Source of the DNA: Deltaproteobacteria bacterium
Lineage (GTDB): Bacteria; Desulfobacterota; Desulfarculia; Adiutricales; Adiutricaceae
Direction: 5' to 3'
Assembly (NCBI GenBank): GCA_031276635.1
Contig: JAISMU010000104.1
Span: forward strand, 1-46,639
Length of the DNA stretch: 46,639 bases
Below are positions 19,184-27,925 of this stretch, one piece after another. The position numbers and the translations under genes are program-made. How positions within the stretch are numbered: position 1 is the stretch's first letter; each line of letters begins with the position of its first letter. Under the pieces are notes generated by a model. It ran no database searches. It was not told the DNA's origin and was given only the letters and a program-made list of their open reading frames with translations.

Positions 19184-19271
19184 TGGCGGAAGCGGTGAGA
19201 TTCGAACTCACGGATGGTTTCCCATCACTGGTTTTCAAGACCAGCGCCTTAAACCACTCGGCCACGCTTCC
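19184..19271 (-). tRNA. tRNA-Ser (anticodon TGA)
   Basis: An 88-nt tRNA on the minus strand with acceptor GGAAGCG / CGCTTCC-G-CCA (CCA encoded). The anticodon arm is CTGGT-CTTGAAA-ACCAG, anticodon TGA. It has a long variable arm (GATGGGAAACCATC) and a T arm with GAGTTCGAATCTC. It decodes UCN codons. Confidence 0.97.
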
Positions 19272-19385
19272 AAAATGGATAAAAAAATACCTCCCTGCCG
19301 TCCTGGCGGCTAGTCGCCAATCAGATTCTTAGCTTATCGGCGAAAAAAATTAAAAATACAAATGTTTTTTTCAGTCTTGAGCCCT

Positions 19386-19490
19386 TGGGTTGCCGAGGCC
19401 CCAAAGCCTCGCCAACCAGCGCCACCCAGAGTCATCTGGGGAGGAAATAGCCAAACAAACGGGTTTTCGTCCGTTTAGGCTATTTTAGTC
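19386..19490 (+). ncRNA. Candidate structured RNA with terminator-like end
   Basis: Three hairpins follow one another: GGTTGCCGAGGC / GCCTCGCCAACC (near 19388-19419), CCCAGA-GTCA-TCTGGG (near 19427-19442), and a long stem with arms AAATAGCC / GGCTATTT enclosing AAACGG / CCGTTT (19445-19487), ending in a short T-run TATTTTAG. The arrangement resembles a small RNA or an attenuator ending in an intrinsic terminator. No clear promoter was found and no known RNA family was recognised. Confidence 0.35.
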
Positions 19491-20497
19491 AAGAGTTCTG
19501 AAAATGTAAACAGAATCTCAGGCTAGTTCAAATGACTCGATTAAACGTAACATCATCGATTGTTATATTTTCGTGCCTTATAATTATTATTCATCAAGGC
19601 TTTAAAAATTAATAACCTGAAGAAAAACTTCCGAAAGCTCGATCCGCCGGTTGTTCATAACAAAACTGAACGAATCGCAGCGAAATAATTTTCTTTATTA
19701 TATTTAATTTACGCTTTCTGTCAAGAACCCGTGGCCTAGGGGCCTGGGGCAGCGATTTTTGGCCAACAAAACTCGGACGCAAACGGCTTAGCCCTGAGCC
19801 CGGGCCAGGCTCTGGGCGGTCGAGCTGGAGTTTGGTCAAGTTCTCCTGAGGCTCTGGGCTGAGGAAGCTCAGTCCTCAGCCGCCGCGCCCTCAGGCTCTC
19901 CAGGCCCGGCCAGACTTCTGGGGAGTCAGGAGCGGGCGAGCGCCGTGACAGCCAAGAACAGACCTTTGGTCAGCTGGCGGTGATAAATCTGGCTTAACCC
20001 CAGCCCAGAGGTTTCTTCAAATTATGTTGAAAAGGGGTTCTGGACTGGAACTCCCTCAGGCCAGAGCCCCGGCGTGTTTGACCAGGCGCCAGCCCGGCGG
20101 CCAGAGGCTGGTGACCGACTGACGGCGGACCTGTTGAGGGTGGAGCTCAATTCGTCAACAATGACGCCAGCGTCAAGACTCATTCATTCAGTAATTATAC
20201 GCAATAACATATACAAACTATATATTTATAAAATGTATAGTAATAGTTTTCTAAAACATATTAAATTATTTTAAAAATAACCTATGGTTAATTAATTCAA
20301 TGGGTAGCCGACTGGTAGGCGAGAGCCAAATTGGAAACGTTGGGCGCGGGCTAGGGTTGGCTGGCCTCAACGCGGGAGCGGGAAGAATTGGAGTGTTTTA
20401 AGTTTGACATATTATAGGGCTTTGGCTAATATGTTCCAGCGAAATATACGCTTATCCGCCGGGACCCTTAAATTTCAAGCCATTAAAAATAATAACC

Positions 20498-20535
20498 CCC
20501 AAGGGCCTGGGTTAGTCAAATTCCCAAGGGCCTGG
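20498..20535. repeat. 13-bp direct repeat
   Basis: CCCAAGGGCCTGG occurs exactly at 20498-20510 and 20523-20535, a 25-bp spacing, about 130 bases upstream of the precorrin-2 dehydrogenase start. Each copy is itself partly palindromic. Regulator binding is possible. Confidence 0.6.
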
Positions 20536-20667
20536 TCGCGAGCCTTGACCTTTTAAACCGGCTTAAACGCCATGGGCGCTCCAGTGAAGGGTATTTTCTC
20601 CACGATAATCAAAAGGACCGCTCGCCAGGCTGGGTCAGGCCCAGGGCTTGGCGGATAGGGGACAGCC

Positions 20668-21321
20668 GTGCGCCTGTTGTCGGTCAACCTGGATTTCGGG
20701 GGGCGCCCGGCTCTTTTAATTGGGGCGGGGGCGGTGGGTCGTCGTAAGTTGACCGTCTTACTGGAGGCCGGAGCCCGGGTCAGGGTGGTTGAGCCCAATC
20801 CAGCTCCTTGGCTTTTGGACCTGGCCACCGAGGGGCTGATCCTTTTGGAGAGGGCTTTTTCCGAGAGGTTTCTGGACGAGCGGCCCTGGGTTTTTCTGGC
20901 GGTCAAGATGAGCCCTGAGCTGGAGAGCGTTGTTCAGCTGGTTCGGCGGCTTGGCCTGTGGTTAAGCGTCGCCAGCGATCCCGAGGTCTCCAATGTCTTC
21001 TGGCCAGCCTTGGCCGGGGAGGAGCCTTTTCGCGTGGCTGTCTCCACCGGTGGCTCTTCCCCGGCTCTGGCGGCGCGGGTGGCCAAGGAGCTTAGGCAGG
21101 CCTACCACGGGTATGGGGTCTTTTGTCGCTTATTGCGGCGCTTGCGGCCCCTGGCCTTGGGGGCTGGCTTACCTGAAACCGAACGGCGGCGGATTTTTCA
21201 GGCCCTGGCCCAGGACCTGGAGTTGCCGGCCTTGGCCGGTTCCGGGCGGGCGGATCTTTTACGGAAGCGTCTCCAGGAACTACTGGCCCCGGTCGAGTTG
21301 CCTGAAGATTTTTTGTTGTGA
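20668..21321 (+). CDS. Precorrin-2 dehydrogenase / sirohydrochlorin ferrochelatase-type (CysG N-terminal-like)
   Basis: This NAD+-dependent enzyme oxidises precorrin-2 to sirohydrochlorin for siroheme, cobalamin or the alternative heme route. The 217 residues begin with a Rossmann fold (LLIGAGAVGRRKLTVLLEAG, the GxGxxGxRK signature). FLAVKMSPELES, VASDPEVSNVFWPALA (the NDP/FxxPA region) and VAVSTGGSSPALAARVAKEL follow, then a helical C-terminus. It is the right length for the stand-alone Met8/CysG-B form with no SAM methyltransferase domain. The start is GTG at 20668 with GGGGA upstream. It lies 426 nt before hemA on the same strand, so both serve tetrapyrrole synthesis, as in sulfate-reducing Desulfobacterota. 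Confidence 0.9.
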   Translation: MRLLSVNLDFGGRPALLIGAGAVGRRKLTVLLEAGARVRVVEPNPAPWLLDLATEGLILLERAFSERFLDERPWVFLAVKMSPELESVVQLVRRLGLWLSVASDPEVSNVFWPALAGEEPFRVAVSTGGSSPALAARVAKELRQAYHGYGVFCRLLRRLRPLALGAGLPETERRRIFQALAQDLELPALAGSGRADLLRKRLQELLAPVELPEDFLL

Positions 21322-21747
21322 GGGGCCACGGCTTTTATTTCAGGATTGTTGGCCCACCAGGGAAAAAGAGGCGGGTTTAGCTGAAACCATCTTATTATAG
21401 GGCTAGTTCTGGAGTTCTTTGGGCGCTAATGGGCCCAGAGCTGACGACGGGGAGAGCTTGATTTAGACTCTGGGAAGAGCCAAATTTAAAATATAAAGTT
21501 TTTTTATAAGAAATTTATATTTATATAAAATAAACTTCTTGAATAGTTAAAAAATATTAATTATTAACTAAATAAAATTTAACAATAATAGTTATTGACT
21601 GACTGATTGGTGAGGAGGTCTATTAGCCATTGAATTAAATATTAAATATATAAATATTAAGTTAAATTATAATTATAATTTGGGAGAGCGCTGAGACCCC
21701 CTTAGATTTCAGGACTTTAAATCTGAGTGGTTACGACATTTTTATTT
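21322..21747. other. AT-rich spacer before hemA
   Basis: An AT island (about 21480-21690) lies between the two tetrapyrrole genes and contains an 18-bp perfect palindrome. No gene, and no strong ribosome binding site, is seen directly in front of hemA. Confidence 0.5.
21664..21681. repeat. Perfect 18-bp AT palindrome
   Basis: AAATTATAATTATAATTT is its own reverse complement and lies 66 nt upstream of the hemA start codon, inside an AT island. It may be a protein-binding site or a chance product of composition. Confidence 0.5.
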
Positions 21748-22998
21748 ATGGATATTTTTATTTACGGGGCTGGTCATTGGGAAACTCCGGTCGCGGTCAG
21801 GGAAAAGCTGGCCCTGGTCGATTTGGCTGGCCCTCGGCTTTATGGGCTTTTCGCCGCCAATGTTCTGAGCGAGGCTCTGATTCTTTCGACCTGCAATCGC
21901 CTGGAAATAGTTGGGGTGGCCCCGGATTTGGCCAAAGCCAGAGAGGCTTTGGGCTCTCTCCTGGCTCAGGGGGCCGGGCTCGCGGTCGCGGAGCTGGACC
22001 AGTATTTCCATTTTTTTCAGGGGCAGGACGCGGTCCGCTATCTCTTCAGGGTAACCTCGGGCCTGGACTCCCAGGTGCTGGGGGAACCCCAGATTCTGGG
22101 CCAGGTCAAAGAGAGTTTCCGGGAGGCCTTAAAAAATCGCACGGTTGGCCCGGTGGTGGGCAAACTGTTTCACAAGAGTTTTCGGGCGGCCAAAAGAGCC
22201 CGGGCTGAGACCGAGCTGGCCCAGGGAGCGGTGTCGGTGGCCTCGGCGGCGGTGGAGACCGCTGAAACGCTCTTGGGGCCTCTGGCCGGGCGGCGGGCCC
22301 TGGTCCTGGGCGCCGGGGACATGGCCGCCCTGACGGTGGCTCACCTCGGGGGCCGGGATCTCCTGAGCCTGACCATCATTAACCGGACCCTGGCCAAGGC
22401 CAAGGCTCTGGCCGAGAAGTTCGGGGCCCAGGCCCGACCTTGGCCGGAGTTGGCCGCGGCCCTGGGGGAAAGCGACCTGGTTTTCAGCGCCGTGGGTGGG
22501 GCGGAGCCGGTTTTGACCAGGAGTTTAGTGGCTCCGGCGGCCCAGGGGCGCTCTTTATGGCTCTTTGATCTGGGCGTGCCCAGAAACATTGAGGTTCAGG
22601 CCGGGGAGCTGGCCGGCGTGTCTTTGCGGAACATTGACGAGATCGCGGACCTTGTTAAGGCCAATCAGCTCTCCCGCCAGCGGGAGGTGGCCCGGGTGGA
22701 GGCCATCATTGAGGAGGAGCTGACCAAGTTTAATCAGTGGGTCGCGGGTTTGGCGGCCCGCCCGATCATCAAGGCTTTGACCCAGTTGGCTGAGGAGGCC
22801 CGGAGCCTGGAGTTGGGCAAAACCCTGGCCCGGCGCGATTTTACCGAGGAGCAGAGCCAGGCCCTGGAGGCTATGACTCGCTCGTTGGTGCGGCGGATTC
22901 TCCATAACCCCTTGTCCTTCGCCAAGTCCTGTCATCGCCACGGTCGGGCTGATTATAACCTGGACATGGTCCGAAGGATATTTGGGCTTGATCCATAA
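21748..22998 (+). CDS. hemA: Glutamyl-tRNA reductase
   Basis: It reduces glutamyl-tRNA(Glu) to glutamate-1-semialdehyde with NADPH, the first committed step of C5 tetrapyrrole synthesis. From ATG 21748 it has 416 residues. The catalytic Cys49 sits in STCNRLEIVG, and SGLDSQVLGEPQILGQVK follows. The NADPH domain has ALVLGAGDMAALTVAHL, INRTLAKAKALAEKFGA and LWLFDLGVPRNIEV, and the C-terminal dimerisation domain ends LHNPLSFAK. The N-terminal GHWETPVAVREKL replaces the usual SHRTAPVEVRE. The ATG was preferred to the upstream GTG (21727) because the family begins at this beta strand, although no clear Shine-Dalgarno is visible for either. Confidence 0.95.
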   Translation: MDIFIYGAGHWETPVAVREKLALVDLAGPRLYGLFAANVLSEALILSTCNRLEIVGVAPDLAKAREALGSLLAQGAGLAVAELDQYFHFFQGQDAVRYLFRVTSGLDSQVLGEPQILGQVKESFREALKNRTVGPVVGKLFHKSFRAAKRARAETELAQGAVSVASAAVETAETLLGPLAGRRALVLGAGDMAALTVAHLGGRDLLSLTIINRTLAKAKALAEKFGAQARPWPELAAALGESDLVFSAVGGAEPVLTRSLVAPAAQGRSLWLFDLGVPRNIEVQAGELAGVSLRNIDEIADLVKANQLSRQREVARVEAIIEEELTKFNQWVAGLAARPIIKALTQLAEEARSLELGKTLARRDFTEEQSQALEAMTRSLVRRILHNPLSFAKSCHRHGRADYNLDMVRRIFGLDP

Positions 22999-23087
22999 TG
23001 ACTTTAAGTTTTTAGACGCTCATTTGAGGGAGTTTTTCATTTGGATTGGGTTTTAGGCGCCAATATTTTGGGCTTAAACTTTTTTAT

Positions 23088-23116
23088 TTCACAAAATGTG
23101 CTTTATAAGCTATAAT
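23088..23116 (+). promoter_or_regulatory. Sigma-70-type promoter of the Hpt gene
   Basis: TTCACA (23088-23093), a 17-nt spacer, and a perfect TATAAT (23111-23116). The start point would be near 23123, about 158 nt before the Hpt start codon. Confidence 0.65.
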
Positions 23117-23280
23117 ATTTTCCCGAGTGAACTCAATTGCTCCAGGGGGTTCTGGGTTCTCAGGTTCGCTCGTTTTTTCAGCGTTGGCCAATTTAGGCCT
23201 GGGGCCTTTTTGAGGCTTGGTTTTGTCGCCAAATCGGCTTGGTTAGAGGGTCGGTGTGGGTCAGACGGAGGGGTGAGCAA

Positions 23281-23622
23281 GTGAGCTCTTTGACTTTTAC
23301 TAAGGAGAAAGTCCTGGAGACTTTCATGGACGACGAGGAGCTGTTTGTCGAAAGCGTCAACATGTTCCTGGAAAATGTCCAGACGCGCATGATAACTCTG
23401 CGAAAGGCCGTCGCCGACCGCAACGTGGAGGTGGTCATGTCTGAGGCCCACACCATTAAGGGCATGATGGGCTATTTCTCCCAGGGGCCGCCTTATGAGG
23501 CGGCCAAAAAGCTTGAGTTCATGGGGCGGGAGAAGAATCTCGACGGCGTGGACGAGGCCCTGGCCTACCTGGATGATAACCTGAGCCAGTTGCTGGTGGT
23601 CTTGAACGGCTGGTTGGCTTAA
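23281..23622 (+). CDS. Single-domain Hpt phosphotransfer protein
   Basis: A histidine-containing phosphotransfer protein that would relay phosphoryl groups between a hybrid histidine kinase and a response regulator. The 113 residues are all alpha-helical in appearance, with phosphoacceptor His57 in EAHTIKGMMGYF and a later helix AAKKLEFMGREKNLDG, the usual Hpt layout. The start is GTG at 23281, preceded by GAGGGG; the longer frame from 23239 has no such site. It has its own promoter and no kinase or regulator next to it, so its partners are encoded elsewhere. Confidence 0.85.
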   Translation: MSSLTFTKEKVLETFMDDEELFVESVNMFLENVQTRMITLRKAVADRNVEVVMSEAHTIKGMMGYFSQGPPYEAAKKLEFMGREKNLDGVDEALAYLDDNLSQLLVVLNGWLA

Positions 23623-23629
23623 GGCTCTT

Positions 23630-23661
23630 GGCCGGCCCGAGGTTATTCCCCGGGCCGGTCG
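23630..23661 (+). terminator. GC-rich hairpin after the Hpt gene
   Basis: Arms CCGGCCCG and CGGGCCGG flank a roughly 10-nt loop a few bases past the Hpt stop codon. No T-run follows, so it may be a weak or factor-dependent terminator. Confidence 0.35.
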
Positions 23662-23901
23662 CTCTCGGGGGGCGGGCTCTTGGGTCTTCTTTCGGGAGTC
23701 CTCCGGCTCAGAATAAATCAGCTGTTGAGATCGGTAATGTTTAGATCTGAATATGGATATCCGGCCCAGGGATCAGGGGATTGTTTAAGAAGCGAACGCC
23801 AGATTTAGCTCGGTTTAGATCGCCAATAATTCTTTCTGGGGGCTAGAGTCAGGATTTTGGTCAAAAGGTTTTGGCCAAAGGTTTTTTGAGGAGTGATTTA
23901 A

Positions 23902-25428
23902 TTGACTAGCGAGCAAGGTGAGGCTCCACTCACTGGGGTTGAGACTGAGGTAGCCGAGGAGACCAGCCCGGTTTTGGAGGCCCGCTTTCAGAAGTCCGCC
24001 CGTCTGGCCGAGACCAGGCCCATTTATCCCAACACTTTCCGTCCTCAGGACCAGGCCGGGGCCATCCGCGAGGAGCTCGGGGAAAAAACCGCCGAGGAGC
24101 TGGAGAGCCTCTCCGCCGTTAAGGTGGTGGCCGGGCGCTTGATGGCCAAGCGGGATTATGGCAAGTCGACTTTTTATGACCTTTTGGATCCCTCGGGGCG
24201 GATTCAGTTGTATTTGCGGCGGGAGAAGGTGAGCCCGGAGTGTTTTGAGCTGGCCAAACAACTTGACATAGGCGATCTGGTCGGAGGCTCGGGGCGGGTT
24301 TTCAAGACCAAGACCGGGGAGTTGACGATTCTTCTGGACGAGTTGGAGCTGGTTACCAAGGGGCTTTGGCCGTTGCCGGAGAAGTACCATGAGTTGAGCG
24401 TGGAGCTCAAGTATCGGCGCCGCTATCTAGATCTGATCATGAGCGAGAGCTCGCGGCGGGTTTTCCAGATTCGCTCGCGGGTCGTCTCTTTTCTGCGGAG
24501 TTTTCTGGAGAGTCGGGGCTTCATGGAGGTGGAGACCCCTATGATGCAACCAATTCCCGGGGGAGCGACGGCCAGGCCGTTTGAGACTTATCACAACGCT
24601 CTGGAGCGCAAGCTTTTTTTGCGCGTAGCCCCAGAGCTGTATTTAAAAAGGCTCCTGGTCGGGGGTTTTGGCCGGGTTTACGAACTCAATCGCAGTTTTC
24701 GCAATGAGGGGTTGTCGATCCAGCACAACCCCGAGTTCACCATGCTGGAGTTTTATCAGAGCTACGCGAGCTTTGTTGATTTGATGGATCTGACGGAAGT
24801 CATGTTCTCCGAGGCGGCCCAGGCCACCCTGGGAACCACGGAGATCTCCTATCAGGGCCAGCCGGTGTCCCTTAAAAGTCCCTGGGCCAGGCTTACTTTC
24901 GCGGAGGCTATTGAGACCATCGGCGGCTTTCCCCAGGCGGAGCAGAGAGATCGGGAGAAAGCCCTGGCTTTCCTGGTCGCGCTGGGCGGAGAAAAGTCGC
25001 CCCAGGATCCACTGGGCAAAATTCTGGCCAAGATATTTGATCTGGTCGTGGAGCCCAAGCTGACCAACCCCACCTTTATAACCATGTATCCTGTTGACAT
25101 CAGTCCTCTGGCTCGGCGCAATCAGGAAAACCCGGATTTGACCGACCGCTTTGAGCTGTTCATTCTCGGTCGGGAAATGGCCAATGGCTTTTCGGAGCTC
25201 AACGATCCCCTGGATCAGCGTAAGCGATTCCAGGCCCAGGTCGAGGAGCGGGAGGCCGGCGATGAGGAGGGCATGTATTTTGACGAAGACTACATCCGGG
25301 CTCTCATGTATGGCATGCCCCCGGCGGCCGGCGAAGGAGTGGGGGTCGATCGCTTGGTCATGCTGTTGACCGATTCCCCCAGCATTCGGGACGTGATCCT
25401 CTTTCCTCACTTAAGGGCGGAAAAATAA
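23902..25428 (+). CDS. lysS: Lysyl-tRNA synthetase, class II
   Basis: It charges tRNA-Lys. The 508 residues show an N-terminal OB-fold anticodon-binding domain (about 70-170, with KVVAGRLMAKRDYGKSTFYD) and the class II core. Motif 1 is near ETPMMQPIPGGATARPF, motif 2 is ELNRSFRNEGLSIQHNPEFT, and motif 3 is GVGVDRLVMLLTDSPSIRDV. The family-specific EFYQSYASF is also present. The TTG at 23902 has GAGGAG 8 nt upstream and no ATG fits as well; an acidic, unconserved lead of about 35 residues results. The next gene, lolC/E, starts 30 nt after the stop codon, so lysS probably heads the lysS-lolC-lolD operon. Confidence 0.97.
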   Translation: MTSEQGEAPLTGVETEVAEETSPVLEARFQKSARLAETRPIYPNTFRPQDQAGAIREELGEKTAEELESLSAVKVVAGRLMAKRDYGKSTFYDLLDPSGRIQLYLRREKVSPECFELAKQLDIGDLVGGSGRVFKTKTGELTILLDELELVTKGLWPLPEKYHELSVELKYRRRYLDLIMSESSRRVFQIRSRVVSFLRSFLESRGFMEVETPMMQPIPGGATARPFETYHNALERKLFLRVAPELYLKRLLVGGFGRVYELNRSFRNEGLSIQHNPEFTMLEFYQSYASFVDLMDLTEVMFSEAAQATLGTTEISYQGQPVSLKSPWARLTFAEAIETIGGFPQAEQRDREKALAFLVALGGEKSPQDPLGKILAKIFDLVVEPKLTNPTFITMYPVDISPLARRNQENPDLTDRFELFILGREMANGFSELNDPLDQRKRFQAQVEEREAGDEEGMYFDEDYIRALMYGMPPAAGEGVGVDRLVMLLTDSPSIRDVILFPHLRAEK

Positions 25429-25458
25429 GCTCATGGATCTTTCGCCTGAGATTCGCGC

Positions 25459-26871
25459 ATGGCCATAGAGCGCTCCATCGCCATTCGATATCTGCGGTCC
25501 AAGCGGCGGCATAGCCTGGTGTCTCTCATCTCCGCCCTGGCTGTGGGGGGGGTGGGGCTGGGGGTGGCCGCCCTGATCGTGGTTCTGGCCGTCTTGGCCG
25601 GCTTTGAGACTAATTTAAAAAACAAGCTCTTGGGCTTGTCCCCGCACGTGTCCATTTTCCGGTCCGGCGGCCCTCTGGCGGACTGGCCCGCCGTGGTGGC
25701 CAAGATCAAGACCGTGCCTGGGGTGCGATCAGCCTTGCCGTTCATTCAGGGGCAGGTCATGGCGGCCAGCGGCGTGGGGGCCAGCGGGGTCCTCCTGATG
25801 GGCCTGGATCCCCAGTCGGTGGCCGAGGCCGGATTTTTCTCGGCCATGGATCTTTCGCCAGGAGCTCTGGCCAACCTGTCCAATCAGCCTATGACCTCCC
25901 CTTACCCGGACTTGTGGGGCCAGGTTGACCTGAGTCAGGCCGCCGTGGCCGAGGAGTCCGAGGTTGACCCTGATCTGGTCGGCTCAGAGGAAAAAGCGGT
26001 GGTGGACGCCTCAGAAACGAGCGAGCCGGCGGCGGGTGAGCCAGCGGAGGTTGAGCCCGTGGAGGTTGAGCCGGACCGGCCCTTGTTACTGGGCCGGGAG
26101 CTGGCCTTGAGTCTGGGGGTCGGCTCGCTTGCCCCGGTGCGCGTCATCTCCCCCTTTGGCCGGCTGACCCCTCTGGGCCAGCGAGCCCCCTTGACCCGGT
26201 ATTTCAAGGTGGCCGGAACCTTTCAGGCCCATTATTACGACTTTGACTCGAAGCTGGCCTTCACCACCCTGGAGGAGGCCGGCTCTTTGCTGGGGCTGGC
26301 TCCAGGGGAAGTCTCCTATGTGGAGGTTAAGGTCGAGGACATCTACCAGGCTGACCGGATTCATTGGAAGATTTTAGAGCTTTTGGGCCCCGACTACTGG
26401 GGCCGGGACTGGATGCAGATGAACCTGAGCCTGTTTTCGGCCTTGAAGCTGGAGCAGACGGCCATGTTCGTCATTCTGACCCTGATCATCCTGGTGGCCG
26501 CGTTCAACATCGCCTCCACCCTCATCATGATGGTCACTGAAAAGACCCGAGACATAGCCATTTTAAAGGCCATGGGAGCCACTTCGGCCCAAGTCAGGCG
26601 GATCTTCACCATTCAGGGGCTCCTGGTGGGCTTGACTGGAACCGGGGGGGGGCTGGTGGTTGGGGTGAGCCTGTGCTGGATCCTCAGGCGTTATGAGTTT
26701 ATCTCCCTGCCGCCAGAAATTTATTTGATGAGTTCGCTGCCGGTGGAGCTGCGGTGGCCCCAGGTGGTGGTCATAGCTCTGGTGTCCATGGTCATCAGTT
26801 ACCTGGCCACGGTTTACCCGGCCACCCGAGCGGCCCGGTTGGATCCGGTGGAGGCCCTGCGGTATGAGTAG
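25459..26871 (+). CDS. lolC: Lipoprotein-releasing system permease, LolC/LolE family
   Basis: Inner-membrane permease of the LolCDE-type ABC transporter that extracts outer-membrane lipoproteins. It has four membrane segments in the MacB/FtsX pattern (about residues 21-47, 333-357, 385-410 and 430-455) and a large periplasmic domain between the first two. The hallmarks RYLRSKRRHSLVSLIS at the start and MMVTEKTRDIAILKAMGAT near 360 are present, and the end [18 protein letters not shown] is typical. At 470 residues it is longer than usual because of an acidic, Val/Glu/Pro-rich insert (about 153-206) in the periplasmic domain. There is one permease gene only, so it may function as a homodimer. 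It overlaps lolD by 8 nt. Confidence 0.93.
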   Translation: MAIERSIAIRYLRSKRRHSLVSLISALAVGGVGLGVAALIVVLAVLAGFETNLKNKLLGLSPHVSIFRSGGPLADWPAVVAKIKTVPGVRSALPFIQGQVMAASGVGASGVLLMGLDPQSVAEAGFFSAMDLSPGALANLSNQPMTSPYPDLWGQVDLSQAAVAEESEVDPDLVGSEEKAVVDASETSEPAAGEPAEVEPVEVEPDRPLLLGRELALSLGVGSLAPVRVISPFGRLTPLGQRAPLTRYFKVAGTFQAHYYDFDSKLAFTTLEEAGSLLGLAPGEVSYVEVKVEDIYQADRIHWKILELLGPDYWGRDWMQMNLSLFSALKLEQTAMFVILTLIILVAAFNIASTLIMMVTEKTRDIAILKAMGATSAQVRRIFTIQGLLVGLTGTGGGLVVGVSLCWILRRYEFISLPPEIYLMSSLPVELRWPQVVVIALVSMVISYLATVYPATRAARLDPVEALRYE

Positions 26872-27616
26872 GGTTCCGCGGCTAAAGGCCCGAGTCGAGG
26901 CGAGCTCTTCCCGGGAGCTCTCGGCCCGGGAGAAAGCTCCCTGGCTGGAGGCGCGGGAGCTACGCAAGACTTTTCAGGCCGGGGAAGAGACTCTGACCAT
27001 CTTGAATGGATTGAGCCTCAAGGTTGACCAGGGACAGTCGCTGGCCATCCTGGGGGCCTCGGGGTCAGGCAAATCCACGCTCCTGTATCTTTTGGGCGGC
27101 CTGGATAAACCCACGGGTGGTCAGGTTCTTTCCCGGGGTCGGGATATCTTCACGCTCAGCGAGCCGGCTCTGGCCCATTGGCGAGCTCGCGAGGTGGGAT
27201 TCGTTTTTCAGTTCCACCATCTTCTGCCCGAGTTTGAGGCGTTGGAGAACGTGGCCATGCCCGCCAGGCTCGCCGGTCTTTCAGACGCCAAGGCCGAGGA
27301 GCTGGCCAAACCCCTGCTGGACCGGGTGGGCCTTTCCAAAAGATATCACCATCGCCCGGGGGCCCTTTCCGGGGGGGAGCAGCAGCGGGTGGCCCTGGCC
27401 CGGGCTCTGGCTCTGTCCCCGAAAGTCCTCCTGGCTGACGAGCCCACCGGCAATCTGGACGCTCAGAGCGCGGCGATGGTCAACGATCTCATCGGTCAAC
27501 TGGTGGTGGAGCGCCAGATGAGCGCGGTGGTGGTCACCCACAACGCGGACCTGGCCCGCCAGATGGCCACGCGCCTGGAGCTGGTGGACGGGCGACTGCG
27601 GCCTTGGCGAGGCTGA
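26864..27616 (+). CDS. lolD: Lipoprotein-releasing system ATP-binding protein LolD
   Basis: ATPase of the LolCDE-type transporter on the cytosolic face of the inner membrane. The 250 residues contain Walker [11 protein letters not shown]-loop [12 protein letters not shown], signature [15 protein letters not shown], Walker [13 protein letters not shown] and the H-loop VVVTHN. The [16 protein letters not shown] sequence is characteristic of LolD. An N-terminal lead of about 30 basic and acidic residues is longer than usual; the ATG at 26864 overlaps the 3' end of lolC, indicating coupling. Confidence 0.95.
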   Translation: MSRVPRLKARVEASSSRELSAREKAPWLEARELRKTFQAGEETLTILNGLSLKVDQGQSLAILGASGSGKSTLLYLLGGLDKPTGGQVLSRGRDIFTLSEPALAHWRAREVGFVFQFHHLLPEFEALENVAMPARLAGLSDAKAEELAKPLLDRVGLSKRYHHRPGALSGGEQQRVALARALALSPKVLLADEPTGNLDAQSAAMVNDLIGQLVVERQMSAVVVTHNADLARQMATRLELVDGRLRPWRG

Positions 27617-27925
27617 GACTTGGCGAGAGGCCCCTGGCGGCTATGGGATCTAGGGGCGGGGATAACCCTGGTAAAATAACAATATTTTTAATACTTGGGA
27701 TAACAATTTGATAACAAGAAAGATAAATAGGACTATCGAGGTTTGATGGCCGGTGGGTGGGGTTGGCCCCGATTTTGGTTGGCCTCAATTTTGGGCAGGT
27801 TGACATATAAATACTCTTGTATTAATAATAAGTATTTACCCGATAAGCTCTTTGGAAAAAGCTAAAAAAAATATAATAATAAAAACATATTTTCGTCTCC
27901 ATTTTCAGGATCCGGAGAAATCACA
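27617..27925. other. Spacer upstream of bamA with possible promoter
   Basis: No gene. A consensus TTGACA at 27800-27805 is followed by AT-rich sequence. TATTAA (27820-27825) or TAATAA (27823-27828) could act as the -10, neither at an ideal match and spacing. It probably drives bamA, with a leader of about 90 nt. Confidence 0.4.

Larger units (their letters stand above)
19272..20667. other. Long spacer with structured elements
   Basis: No supported gene in 1.4 kb. It holds a set of consecutive hairpins (19386-19490), a perfect 9-bp hairpin GGCTGAGGA / TCCTCAGCC (19857-19881), an AT-rich patch (20190-20280) and a 13-bp direct repeat (20498-20535). Frames present are Pro/Arg-rich shadows without starts. 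Confidence 0.45.

Noticed and set aside
18667-19332. 221-codon plus-strand frame
   Set aside because: Antisense to the IS630-type fragment and running through a tRNA gene; no start signal.
24643-25410. 255-codon minus-strand frame
   Set aside because: Shadow of lysS on the opposite strand with His/Gln/Leu-rich composition and no motif.
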